From contig SAQG01000002.1 of assembly GCA_004020315.1 (NCBI GenBank), positions 124,001 through 188,000 on the forward strand: a stretch of 64,000 nt of DNA, read 5' to 3'. Of this stretch, positions 1-7,445 are shown piece by piece. This stretch comes from Mesorhizobium sp. GTDB lineage: Bacteria > Pseudomonadota > Alphaproteobacteria > Rhizobiales > Rhizobiaceae. Positions within the stretch are counted from its first letter, which is position 1. The number at the start of each line of letters is the position of its first letter. The position numbers and the translations under genes are program-made. Below the pieces are notes generated by a model, which was not told the DNA's origin, made no database searches, and saw only the letters and a program-made list of their open reading frames with translations.

Positions 1-2
1 TC

Positions 3-638
3 GCCAAGGGCCGGCCGCTGGTCAACTCCGTCACCGGCGAGGAAGAAAAGCTCGAGGCCATCCTGCCGCTGGTCAAAAAGTACAACGTTCCGGTTGTCGC
101 CATCTCCAATGACGAGACGGGCATTTCGATGGATCCAGACGTGCGTTTCGCCGTCGCCAAGAAGATCGTCGAGCGCTGCGCCGATTTCGGCATTCCGGCA
201 CATGACGTGGTCGTCGATCCGCTGGTCATGCCGATCGGCGCGCTGGGCGATGCCGGCCGCCAGGTCTTTGCCCTCCTGCGCCGGCTGCGTGAAGAGCTCA
301 AGGTCAACACCACCTGCGGCCTGTCAAACATCTCGTTCGGCCTGCCGCACCGCCATGGCATCAACGCCGCGTTCATCCCGATGGTGATCGGCGCCGGCAT
401 GACCTCGGCGATCATGAACCCGGTTCGTCCGCAGGAGATGGAAGCGGTGCGCGGCGCCAATGTGCTGAACGGCACCGACGAGAACTGCACCAACTGGATC
501 AGGACCTACAAGGACTACAAGCCGGCCGAAGGCGGCCAGGCGATCGCGGCGCCCACGCAAGTCAATGCGCCGGGCGAAGGCAATGGCAATGGCGGCCGTC
601 GGCGCGGCGGCCGTGAAGCCCGTATGGCCCGAGGATAA
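3..638 (+). CDS. methyltetrahydrofolate:corrinoid methyltransferase (pterin-binding, MtgA/MeTr type), 5'-truncated by window edge
   Basis: The open frame runs in from the left edge (first full codon at base 3) and stops at 638, so only the C-terminal part is visible (211 residues). The sequence has the pterin-binding TIM-barrel features of the dihydropteroate synthase-like methyltransferases that move a methyl group between a corrinoid protein and tetrahydrofolate: PLVNSVTGEE near the start, then VPVVAISNDETG, DVVVDPLVMPIG and TCGLSNISFGLPHR. The last 25 residues form a Gly/Arg-rich tail. The next gene, an ASKHA corrinoid-activation protein, starts 10 bases later, the usual partner in trimethylamine or betaine demethylation systems. 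The trimethylamine-type methyltransferase and the corrinoid protein would be expected upstream, outside the window. The substrate cannot be told from this part. Confidence 0.85.
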   Translation, partial: AKGRPLVNSVTGEEEKLEAILPLVKKYNVPVVAISNDETGISMDPDVRFAVAKKIVERCADFGIPAHDVVVDPLVMPIGALGDAGRQVFALLRRLREELKVNTTCGLSNISFGLPHRHGINAAFIPMVIGAGMTSAIMNPVRPQEMEAVRGANVLNGTDENCTNWIRTYKDYKPAEGGQAIAAPTQVNAPGEGNGNGGRRRGGREARMARG

Positions 639-648
639 GCGCGCAATC

Positions 649-2718
649 GTGAACTCTCCTGCCAACATCACCGATCCGCTCGTGCTGTTCATGCCGTCCG
701 GCAAGCGCGGGCGGTTTCCGGTCGGCACGCCGGTGCTCGATGCCGCACGCCAGCTCGGCGTCTATGTCGAGAGCGTGTGCGGCGGACGCGCCACCTGCGG
801 GCGCTGCCAGATCGAGGTACAGGAAGGTAACTTCGCCAAACACAAGATCGTCTCTTCCAACGACCACATCTCGCCCAAAGGGGCGAAGGAGGAGCGCTAC
901 GAACGCGTGCGCGGCCTTCCCGAACGGCGCCGCCTGTCCTGCTCGGCGCAGATCCTCGGCGATCTCGTCGTCGACGTGCCGCAGGATACGGTGATCAACG
1001 CACAAACCATCCGCAAGGACGCCGACACCAGGGTCATCGCCCGCGATTCGGCAATCCACATGTGCTATGTCGAGATCGAAGAGCCCGACATGCACAATCC
1101 ATCAGGCGATCTCGATCGCCTGAAGATCGCGCTGATGAAGGATTGGGGGCTCAAGAGCCTCGATTTCGATTTCCATCTGCTGCCGCAGGTGCAAGGCATC
1201 TTGCGCAAGGGCAATTGGACGGCGACCGCCGCCATCCACAAGGATGCCGAAAGCGAGACCGCGCGGGTCATCTCTTTGTGGCCCGGCCTCAAGAACGAGG
1301 CCTACGGGCTTGCCTGCGATATCGGTTCGACCACCATCGCCATGCATCTGGTATCGCTGCTGTCGGGCCGCGTCGCCGCCTCGTCTGGCACGTCGAACCC
1401 GCAGATCCGCTTCGGCGAGGATCTGATGAGCCGTGTTTCCTATGTGATGATGAACCCGGACGGTCGCGAAGGCATGACGGTCGCGGTGCGCGAGGCGATC
1501 TCGGGTCTCGTCGACAAGGTGTGCGCGGAAGGCAAAGTCCAGCGCAACGACATCCTGGATTCCGTCTTCGTCGGCAATCCGATCATGCACCATCTGTTCC
1601 TCGGCATCGACCCGACCGAACTCGGCGGCGCGCCCTTTGCGCTGGCCGTCTCGGGTGCCGTGCACATCAAGGCGTCGGATATCGGCCTGAAGCTCAACCA
1701 GGGCGCCAGGCTCTACATGCTGCCGTGCATTGCCGGCCATGTCGGCGCCGACGCGGCCGCGGTGACACTGTCGGAAGGCCCCCACCGCCAGGACGAGATG
1801 ATGCTGATCGTCGATGTCGGCACCAATGCCGAGATCGTGCTCGGCAATCGCCAGCGGGTCGTAGCAGCTTCCTCGCCCACCGGTCCGGCCTTTGAGGGCG
1901 CGGAAATCTCCGGCGGCCAGCGCGCCGCGCCCGGCGCCATCGAGCGCGTGCGCATCGATCCCGACACGCTAGAGCCGAAATACCGCGTCATCGGCTCGGA
2001 ACTGTGGTCCGACGAGCCTGGCTTCCTCGACAGCGTCCAGGCAACCGGCGTCACCGGCATCTGCGGCTCCGGCATCATCGAGGTGGTCGCCGAGATGTAT
2101 CTGGCCGGCATCATCTCCGAGGACGGCGTCGTCGACGGTGGGCTCTCCGCCCGCTCGCCGCGAGTCACCGCCAATGGCCGCACCTTCTCCTACGTGCTGA
2201 AGGAAGGTGAGCCCAGGATCACCATCACCCAGACCGACGTGCGCGCCATCCAACTCGCCAAGGCCGCGCTTTATGCCGGCACCAAGCTGTTGATGGAAAA
2301 GCAGCACACCGATCATGTCGACCGCATCCACTTCGCCGGCGCCTTCGGCTCCTTCATCGATCCGAAATACGCCATGGTGCTGGGACTGATCCCCGACTGC
2401 GATCTCGACAAGGTCTCGGCCGTCGGCAATGCCGCCGGTGCCGGTGCGCGCATGGCGCTCTTGAACCGCGGCTATCGCCGCGAGATCGAGGAGACGGTGA
2501 GCCGGATCGAGAAGATCGAGACCGCGCTGGAGCCGAGATTCCAGGAGCATTTCGTCTATGCCATGGCCCTGCCGAACAAGGTCGACCCGTTCCCGAAGCT
2601 ATCGGCGGCGGTGAAACTGCCGCCGCGCAAAACGGTGAGCGAGGACGGCATTGCCGGCGATGCAGCCCCACGGCGTCGTTCGCGCGAAGGCCACGCCGCC
2701 CGGCGCGGCCGGGGGTAG
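649..2718 (+). CDS. ASKHA reductive activator of corrinoid protein (RACo/RamA-like, 2Fe-2S + DUF4445)
   Basis: Predicted 689-residue metalloprotein that reductively reactivates a Co(II) corrinoid methyltransferase protein using an iron-sulfur cluster and ATP. The N-terminus has a plant-type 2Fe-2S site with cysteines at about residues 44, 50, 53 and 98 (CGGRATCGRC and RLSCSAQI). The rest has ASKHA nucleotide-binding motifs: ACDIGSTTIAMHL near residue 222, IVDVGTNAEIVLG near 386, then GICGSGIIEVVAEM and HFAGAFGSFI. I chose the GTG at 649 because it lies just after an AGGATAAG ribosome site and after the upstream stop. An in-frame ATG at 565 would add a low-complexity Ala-rich leader overlapping the upstream gene. 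Co-transcription with the methyltransferase is very likely. The C-terminal 30 residues are basic and probably disordered. Confidence 0.88.
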   Translation: MNSPANITDPLVLFMPSGKRGRFPVGTPVLDAARQLGVYVESVCGGRATCGRCQIEVQEGNFAKHKIVSSNDHISPKGAKEERYERVRGLPERRRLSCSAQILGDLVVDVPQDTVINAQTIRKDADTRVIARDSAIHMCYVEIEEPDMHNPSGDLDRLKIALMKDWGLKSLDFDFHLLPQVQGILRKGNWTATAAIHKDAESETARVISLWPGLKNEAYGLACDIGSTTIAMHLVSLLSGRVAASSGTSNPQIRFGEDLMSRVSYVMMNPDGREGMTVAVREAISGLVDKVCAEGKVQRNDILDSVFVGNPIMHHLFLGIDPTELGGAPFALAVSGAVHIKASDIGLKLNQGARLYMLPCIAGHVGADAAAVTLSEGPHRQDEMMLIVDVGTNAEIVLGNRQRVVAASSPTGPAFEGAEISGGQRAAPGAIERVRIDPDTLEPKYRVIGSELWSDEPGFLDSVQATGVTGICGSGIIEVVAEMYLAGIISEDGVVDGGLSARSPRVTANGRTFSYVLKEGEPRITITQTDVRAIQLAKAALYAGTKLLMEKQHTDHVDRIHFAGAFGSFIDPKYAMVLGLIPDCDLDKVSAVGNAAGAGARMALLNRGYRREIEETVSRIEKIETALEPRFQEHFVYAMALPNKVDPFPKLSAAVKLPPRKTVSEDGIAGDAAPRRRSREGHAARRGRG

Positions 2719-2757
2719 CCTCCCGCTGCTAAAAGCGGCACTTCGCCCTCATTCTCG

Positions 2758-2774
2758 TTTGCATGCAAATGTTT
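2758..2774. promoter_or_regulatory. TTTGCATGCAAA palindrome upstream of DUF1127 gene
   Basis: A perfect 12-bp palindrome TTTGCATGCAAA followed by TGTTT lies about 135 bases before the first DUF1127 gene. A 17-mer differing at one position (TTTGCATTCAAATGTTT) occurs at 5681-5697, just after the second DUF1127 gene. It may be a regulator-binding site; no binding partner can be assigned from sequence. Confidence 0.3.
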
Positions 2775-2909
2775 CCGGATCAGCCCAAGCTGAAACAAGG
2801 CGCTGTTTTTCGTGAAATCCACCAGATACACGCGCGGCGCATTTAACCGGCATCGAACGGCAGGCAGGAAATAACTTTCAGCCGCCGCAGCACTCCAAGG
2901 GAGATGAAG

Positions 2910-3095
2910 ATGTCGATGTTCGAAAGCCTCGGCCGCTATGGTATGGCCATCAAGAATGCACACAAAAGGAACAAGTCCGTCCGGGCCCTTAACAGCCTGC
3001 CGCCCGAAATTCAGAAGGACATCGGCTGGCCCGTGTCGCCGCGCAACGACCCGCAGGTCACCTTCTCGACCCTGCTTCTGGGTTCGGCGCGCTGA
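2910..3095 (+). CDS. small DUF1127 (YjiS-like) protein
   Basis: 61-residue protein ending in the DUF1127 signature: a basic N-terminal helix, then the motif LNSLPPEIQKDIGWP. The family is small, Arg/Lys-rich and widespread in Hyphomicrobiales. Members have been linked to RNA binding, phosphate/carbon metabolism and, in Brucella and Agrobacterium, to control by a LysR regulator. The start is placed at the ATG at 2910 because the ribosome site AAGGGAG (2897-2903) is then 6 nt away. The ATG at 2904 directly abuts it. A second copy lies at 5433-5621. The C-terminal 15 residues after the GWP motif are not conserved between the two copies. Confidence 0.8.
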   Translation: MSMFESLGRYGMAIKNAHKRNKSVRALNSLPPEIQKDIGWPVSPRNDPQVTFSTLLLGSAR

Positions 3096-3318
3096 TGACC
3101 TTCGCCGACAAATGCAAGCTGCTGGCCAAGCGCGGGAGCAGTCATTCGGCTCCGGCGGCACGCGACGGTCGCCTACTCGCCGTACTGCTGCCCCGGCGCT
3201 GCCAAGCAGATCACACCGCCGTGTTGTCTCAGCGCAAATCTTGACATTCTGAGCGAAGGCACAATCTTCGAGAGCGAGGGGTTCTCTTAGTCGGCTCAGC
3301 CGAAGTCCGTGTGTCCGC

Positions 3319-4302
3319 ATGCCCAGTATCAAAAGCCACGTCGTTTCCTTCGTGCTCAGGTATAGCCGCAAGAAAGCATTCTCCAGCCCGGAAAACCTGC
3401 AGCGCTGGATTGCCTACGCACGCAAGACGGAGAACCATCAGCCGCCCGCATCGCTGCGATCGCGTTTCGAGATCACGACGCGCAGCGTGGACGGCTTTCC
3501 CGTCTACGAGATCGCGCCAAAGACCGGCGAGCGAAAGCGGATCCTCTACCTGCATGGCGGAGCCTATGTCTTTCAAATCACGCCCTATCACTGGGGACTG
3601 ATCGCCGATATGGCCAACCGGCTGGGCTTCGGTATCACCGTGCCGATCTATCCCATTGCTCCCGAACACGATTTCCACGCTATGTTCGGCATGGTCGGCA
3701 AGGCTTACCGTCAGCTGCTCGACGAAACGGAAGCGCAGGACATCGTCTTCATGGGCGATTCCGCCGGCGGCAACATGGCCGTAGTGCTGACCATGATGGC
3801 CGCGAAAGCCGCCCTGCCCTTGCCGTCGCGCCATGTGCTGATTTCGCCCGGGCTCGACGTGTCGCTCGCCAACCCCGAAGTGTTCGAGGCGGAACGCTAC
3901 GATCCGTGGCTGGGAATTTCTGGCGGGCTGGAGGCGGTCCGGCTCTACAGTGCCGGCATAGATCCTAGCGACTGGCGCATCAGTCCGCTTTACGGTGACC
4001 TCTCGGTGTTGCCGAAAACGCTGCTTCTGACCGGTTCACGCGATATGCTAACCCCCGACAATCTGATCTTCGCGCAAAAGGCCCGTGCCGCCGGTGTCGA
4101 GATAGAGGTCGTGCACGAGCAAGGCATGTTCCACGTCTGGCCGCTGATCGACATGCCAGAAGCGCGGCGCGCACGAGACAGCATCGTGGCGTTCTTAATC
4201 AGCGAAACCGAGAGCTATCACGCCAAGGCCGGCGAATTGTCGCTGCAAAGGACAGATCGCGGCGTCACCGCTCACAACCTGGCGACGCCGTTGAGGCCCT
4301 GA
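3319..4302 (+). CDS. alpha/beta hydrolase, HSL-type (family IV) esterase/lipase
   Basis: 327-residue cytosolic esterase of the hormone-sensitive lipase family. It has the oxyanion-hole motif LYLHGGAYVF near residue 76, the nucleophile elbow GDSAGG near 151, the acid in TGSRDMLTPDN near 237 and the catalytic His in MFHVWPL near 267, in the family order and spacing. Length is typical. No signal peptide is visible. It converges with the LysR gene, with one base between stop codons, and is not obviously part of an operon. The natural ester is unknown; such enzymes usually accept short acyl chains. Confidence 0.85.
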   Translation: MPSIKSHVVSFVLRYSRKKAFSSPENLQRWIAYARKTENHQPPASLRSRFEITTRSVDGFPVYEIAPKTGERKRILYLHGGAYVFQITPYHWGLIADMANRLGFGITVPIYPIAPEHDFHAMFGMVGKAYRQLLDETEAQDIVFMGDSAGGNMAVVLTMMAAKAALPLPSRHVLISPGLDVSLANPEVFEAERYDPWLGISGGLEAVRLYSAGIDPSDWRISPLYGDLSVLPKTLLLTGSRDMLTPDNLIFAQKARAAGVEIEVVHEQGMFHVWPLIDMPEARRARDSIVAFLISETESYHAKAGELSLQRTDRGVTAHNLATPLRP

Positions 4303-4303
4303 A

Positions 4304-5203
4304 TCAAAATTTCCCGGTTTCCCTGAACACTTCGAAGGTCGCGCGTATGTGGTCGGCGACCGCCTTCACCGGCGCGCTGGCGTCCGGCGCCACGACCATG
4401 GCCAGATTGTAGGTGCCGATATCCGGCATGCCGTCCTTCGGGCAAAGCTCGACCATGTCGCTGCCGAGGAACGATTTCGGCAGCGGTGCCACCGCGAGGT
4501 CGGACATGATCGCGGCGCGCTGGCCGGCCGTGTGCGCGCTCATATAGGCGACGCGATAGTTGCGGCCCTCACGGCCGAGCGCCTCGAGCGCCCCGGCCCG
4601 CCAGGCACAGCCCTCTTCCCACAATGACACCGGCAGCGGCTCGCGCAGATGCGCGCAGCCGCCCTTGGCGCCGGCCCAGACGATGGGTTCAGTGAGCAGC
4701 ACTTCGGCGCCGAGCGCGCTGGTCTTGTAGGAATTGGTGAGAAGCGTGATGTCGAGTGCCCGGTCGTCCATACGCCGGCGCAGATTGATGCTCTGGTCGA
4801 TGGTGACGTCGACTGCAATCGAAGGATGCGACTGTGCAAAACGCTTCAGCACATGCGGCAGCACGCGCTCGCCATAATCATCCGGCGAGCCGAGCCGCAC
4901 CACCCCGACAATGTCGGGGATGATGAACTTCGACACCACCTCGCGGTTGATCGACAACAGCCGGCGGGCGTAGCCGAGCAGCATCTCGCCGTCCGTGGTC
5001 AGCGTCACCGAACGCGCGTCGCGCGCAAACACGGAGCGGCCGAGAATGTCCTCCAGCTTCTTGATTTGCATGGAAACAGCCGACGGCGTGCGGAAGACGG
5101 CATTGGCGGCGGTGGTGAAACTGCCGGTTTCGGCGATCGCCACAAAGGTGCGCAAAACGTCGAGATCGAGCAGCGGCAACGGATGATTGAGTGGGGCGTT
5201 CAT
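4304..5203 (-). CDS. LysR-family transcriptional regulator (LrhA-like)
   Basis: 299 residues. The N-terminal winged helix-turn-helix (residues about 14-72, with VLRTFVAIAETGSFTTAA and VSMQIKKLEDILGR) is followed by a periplasmic-binding-protein-like effector domain. The start at 5203 has a GAAGG ribosome site 8 nt upstream. The gene is divergent from the second DUF1127 gene across a 229-bp spacer, the classical arrangement for a LysR regulator and its target. In Brucella the LysR protein VtlR controls several DUF1127 genes, but the N-terminus here looks more like the LrhA/HexA branch than VtlR. The effector is unknown. Confidence 0.85.
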   Translation of the reverse strand: MNAPLNHPLPLLDLDVLRTFVAIAETGSFTTAANAVFRTPSAVSMQIKKLEDILGRSVFARDARSVTLTTDGEMLLGYARRLLSINREVVSKFIIPDIVGVVRLGSPDDYGERVLPHVLKRFAQSHPSIAVDVTIDQSINLRRRMDDRALDITLLTNSYKTSALGAEVLLTEPIVWAGAKGGCAHLREPLPVSLWEEGCAWRAGALEALGREGRNYRVAYMSAHTAGQRAAIMSDLAVAPLPKSFLGSDMVELCPKDGMPDIGTYNLAMVVAPDASAPVKAVADHIRATFEVFRETGKF

Positions 5204-5214
5204 TGGGATCGACC

Positions 5215-5260
5215 TTCAATTTTTCTGATGCAAACTATCATTCCATTTCGTTTGATTGAA
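5215..5260. promoter_or_regulatory. possible LysR operator in divergent spacer
   Basis: The spacer between the LysR gene and the DUF1127 gene carries TTCAAT at 5215-5220 and its complement ATTGAA at 5255-5260, with ATGCAAA at 5228-5234 between them. The latter is the reverse of the TTTGCAT core seen in the palindrome at 2758. Layout fits a LysR site, but the arms are short and no canonical box dominates. Confidence 0.3.
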
Positions 5261-5432
5261 CATCACTTTAGGAGGATAGTCAACTCATCGAAGGCAGCCG
5301 TATCGAAGCGGCCTTGAAACGCCCACGACACGGATCTGCAATCGACACGAAATGAAGCTGAAACAAACCTGAAGTAGCGCTTCGTACGCGGAGCGACCGG
5401 CAACCTCCCGACCAACATAAAGGAGAATGAAA

Positions 5433-5621
5433 ATGTCCATCCTGTCATCCATCGGCCGCATCGCGACCGAATTCAGCGCGGCCCGCGCCCGCTACCAGAC
5501 CGAACGCGCCATCCGCTCTCTGCCGATCGAACTGCAGAAGGATATCGGCTGGCCTGAAGCCGCCGACACCAAGACCGGCACTCGCTATGGCGTTGGATCC
5601 TGGGCTGGTGGAGTAAAATAG
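5433..5621 (+). CDS. small DUF1127 (YjiS-like) protein, second copy
   Basis: 62-residue basic protein with the family motif IRSLPIELQKDIGWP, nearly identical to the copy at 2910-3095 in that motif and differing elsewhere. The start at 5433 has AGGAG at 5421-5425 at 7-nt spacing. The ATG at 5427 is too close to it. The gene is divergent from a LysR gene and followed 20 nt later by a strong rho-independent terminator, so it is a single-gene transcript. Control by the neighbouring LysR protein is likely but inferred from position only. Confidence 0.82.
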   Translation: MSILSSIGRIATEFSAARARYQTERAIRSLPIELQKDIGWPEAADTKTGTRYGVGSWAGGVK

Positions 5622-5641
5622 ATCGTGTGTATTCAAAGCTG

Positions 5642-5680
5642 AAGGCCTGCCGCGCAGATCATGTCCGGCAGGCCTTTTTA
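5642..5680 (+). terminator. rho-independent terminator of DUF1127 gene
   Basis: Perfect 11-bp stem AAGGCCTGCCG / CGGCAGGCCTT (5642-5652 with 5666-5676), 13-nt loop, and a run of five T ending at 5679. It ends the transcript of the small gene at 5433-5621. Confidence 0.9.
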
Positions 5681-5805
5681 TTTGCATTCAAATGTTTTTT
5701 CGAGCCATGTCGCCGCTGCATGTCGCATATGAACAGGCTGCATAGCAGCCGGCATTCGAGCTAGCGCCTTGTAAACAATCACAAAACTTGGCAGTTGCCC
5801 AAATT

Positions 5806-5823
5806 TGTCGCATTCCGTGTCGC
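5806..5823. promoter_or_regulatory. tandem TGTCGC sites
   Basis: Two direct TGTCGC hexamers at 5806-5811 and 5818-5823, one every 12 bp, in the long spacer before the AraC/GATase1 regulator gene. TGTCGC is the half-site reported for Pseudomonas ArgR, an AraC-type regulator with the same domain layout as the gene at 6377. Confidence 0.4.
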
Positions 5824-5953
5824 TTTTCATAACAAGTGCTTCGCTTTTGCGATTTAGTTTCCCCTCACGTAAGCCTATATCAGCGCCAGCCAACGAGCTG
5901 CCCCACTCCATCAAGCGAAGGCGACCCGTCTGAGCAACCGAATGGAGATGATC

Positions 5954-6088
5954 ATGAAGCTTTTTGCCCGCCTTTTTCCTCGCCGTGAAATGAACCTGAC
6001 GACCGCGCTCGAGCGCCAGCGCCTTGCCAACACCATGCCGGGCCAGACCGGTGCTATGGCCGCTGCACGCCTCGGCTTCGTCGCCTGA
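5954..6088 (+). CDS. possible 44-residue basic peptide, unknown
   Basis: Small frame with a GGAG ribosome site (5944-5947) 6 nt before ATG 5954. It begins MKLFARLFPRRE, an amphipathic basic stretch, and ends in a small-residue tail (AAARLGFVA). It lies inside the 755-bp gap between the terminator at 5680 and the regulator gene at 6377, between two groups of TGTCGC sites. It resembles the size and charge of DUF1127 proteins but lacks their GWP motif. I do not recognise it. Its coding status rests only on the ribosome site and reading-frame length. Confidence 0.35.
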   Translation: MKLFARLFPRREMNLTTALERQRLANTMPGQTGAMAAARLGFVA

Positions 6089-6247
6089 TCTGACAAGCTC
6101 GCAAGCCGCGCTCCCTGCTGCTGCTTCGAAGTTGATCACAGCGCCGCTTCGGTTTGCCGAGGCAGCGTGCTTGGTCATGCCCCGACCACATGCGGCATAT
6201 GCTCAATCCGGCAGCATGTTGGGGCCGTCATCGCATAGCGATTGCCC

Positions 6248-6269
6248 ATTTGCGACCCATGTCGCAAAT
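6248..6269. promoter_or_regulatory. perfect palindrome ATTTGCGAC-N4-GTCGCAAAT
   Basis: Nine-base arms are perfectly complementary around CCAT, and the right arm contains GTCGC preceded by T, i.e. the TGTCGC core. It sits about 110 bp before the GTG of the GbdR-like gene, a plausible operator, probably autoregulatory. Confidence 0.5.
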
Positions 6270-6317
6270 AAAGTCTCTCCGTTGCCGCCTAGCCGATTGA
6301 CAGGAAAGGTTTTTCCT

Positions 6318-6343
6318 GATGTCGCTATGCTGATCGCGACATC
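6318..6343. promoter_or_regulatory. palindrome GATGTCGC-N10-GCGACATC
   Basis: Eight-base perfectly complementary arms around a 10-nt spacer, 34 bp before the start codon of the AraC/GATase1 regulator. Both arms carry the TGTCGC core also present at 5806, 5818 and 6248-6269. Its place near the start suggests negative autoregulation. Confidence 0.5.
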
Positions 6344-6376
6344 CTGTTCGCGCCATTACAGCGTGAGGGTTACCCT

Positions 6377-7378
6377 GTGAACGTCGTAAATCATCCGATC
6401 AGGCGATCGTTTGTATTCTTCCTGGTCCCCGATTTCACCATGATCGCCTTTGCAACGGCGCTCGATCCGTTGCGCTCGGCCAACCGGATGCTCGGCTACG
6501 AGGCCTACCGCTGGCGGCTCGCCAGCATCGACGGCAAGCCGGTGCGCGCCTCGAACGGCGTCGAATGCGCCGTCAACACCTCGCTGGAGGACGAACGCAA
6601 GAAGATGTCCGGCCCCGAACGGCCGAACATGGCGGTCGTTTGCAGCGGCATCAATGTCGAGCGCTACCAGAACAGATCGGCCTTCGCCTGGCTGCGCGAG
6701 GAATACAACCGAGGCGTCGCCATCGGCGGCCTGTGCACTGGCGCACATATACTGGCCGCCGCCGGCCTGTTGTCCAACAAGCGCTGCGCCATTCATTGGG
6801 AGAACCTGCCGGGCTTTTCCGAAGCGTTCCCGAAGGCCAATGTCTTTGCCGACCTCTTCGAGATCGACCAGAACATCTATACCTGCGCCGGCGGCACCGC
6901 GGCGCTCGATATGATGCTGAAGCTGATCGGCGACGATTTCGACGACAATCTCGTTAACCGGGTCTGCGAGCAGGTTTTGACTGACCGCGTACGCAGCCCG
7001 ACCGATCGCCAGCGCCTGCCGCTGCGCGCACGCCTTGGCGTACAGAACTCCAAGGTGCTGACCATCATCGAATTGATGGAAGCAAACCTGTCCGAGCCGC
7101 TGTCATTGATCGAGATTGCCGACCATGTCGACCTGTCGCGCCGTCAGATCGAGCGCCTGTTCCGCACCGAGATGGGACGATCGCCTGCCCGCTACTATCT
7201 GGAAATCCGCCTCGACCGGGCCCGGCACTTGCTGATCCAATCATCGATGCCGGTCGTCGAAGTGGCAGTCGCTTGCGGCTTCGTCTCCGCCTCGCATTTC
7301 TCCAAATGCTACCGCGAGCTCTATGCGCGCTCGCCGCAGCAGGAGCGCGTCGATCGCAAGCAGTTGCTGGTCGCGTAG
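6377..7378 (+). CDS. GlxA/GbdR-family regulator (DJ-1/GATase1-like + AraC)
   Basis: 333 residues: an N-terminal DJ-1/PfpI-like sensor fold (residues about 10-180, with the elbow GGLCTGAHILAAAGLL keeping the cysteine) and a C-terminal AraC double helix-turn-helix (about 225-325, ending VACGFVSASHFSKCYRELY). This is the architecture of Pseudomonas GbdR, SouR, CdhR and ArgR, which sense glycine betaine/dimethylglycine, sarcosine, carnitine or arginine. With sarcosine oxidase and dimethylglycine dehydrogenase-like genes across the window, control of N-methyl amine catabolism is a reasonable inference. The start is a GTG; no better ATG exists in frame nearby. Palindromic TGTCGC sites just upstream suggest autoregulation. 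Confidence 0.85.
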   Translation: MNVVNHPIRRSFVFFLVPDFTMIAFATALDPLRSANRMLGYEAYRWRLASIDGKPVRASNGVECAVNTSLEDERKKMSGPERPNMAVVCSGINVERYQNRSAFAWLREEYNRGVAIGGLCTGAHILAAAGLLSNKRCAIHWENLPGFSEAFPKANVFADLFEIDQNIYTCAGGTAALDMMLKLIGDDFDDNLVNRVCEQVLTDRVRSPTDRQRLPLRARLGVQNSKVLTIIELMEANLSEPLSLIEIADHVDLSRRQIERLFRTEMGRSPARYYLEIRLDRARHLLIQSSMPVVEVAVACGFVSASHFSKCYRELYARSPQQERVDRKQLLVA

Positions 7379-7445
7379 ACAAGGCAATATCCTGGATGGT
7401 GTAGACGCCACCTCCCGGCTCGCCAAGTCTAGCGCGTCCGATGCT

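Noticed and set aside
3095..3244. 49-codon frame overlapping the DUF1127 stop (TGATG)
   Set aside because: Coupling geometry is present, but the peptide has no motif, hydrophobic segment or similarity to a family I know, and stop-start overlaps this short arise by chance in GC-rich DNA.
2556..3371. 271-codon minus-strand open frame
   Set aside because: Covers the DUF1127 gene on the opposite strand and has no recognisable motif; the DUF1127 signature decides the strand.
5678..6178. 166-codon minus-strand open frame across the regulatory region
   Set aside because: It runs through operator palindromes and opposite to a better-supported small frame; no motif or ribosome site.
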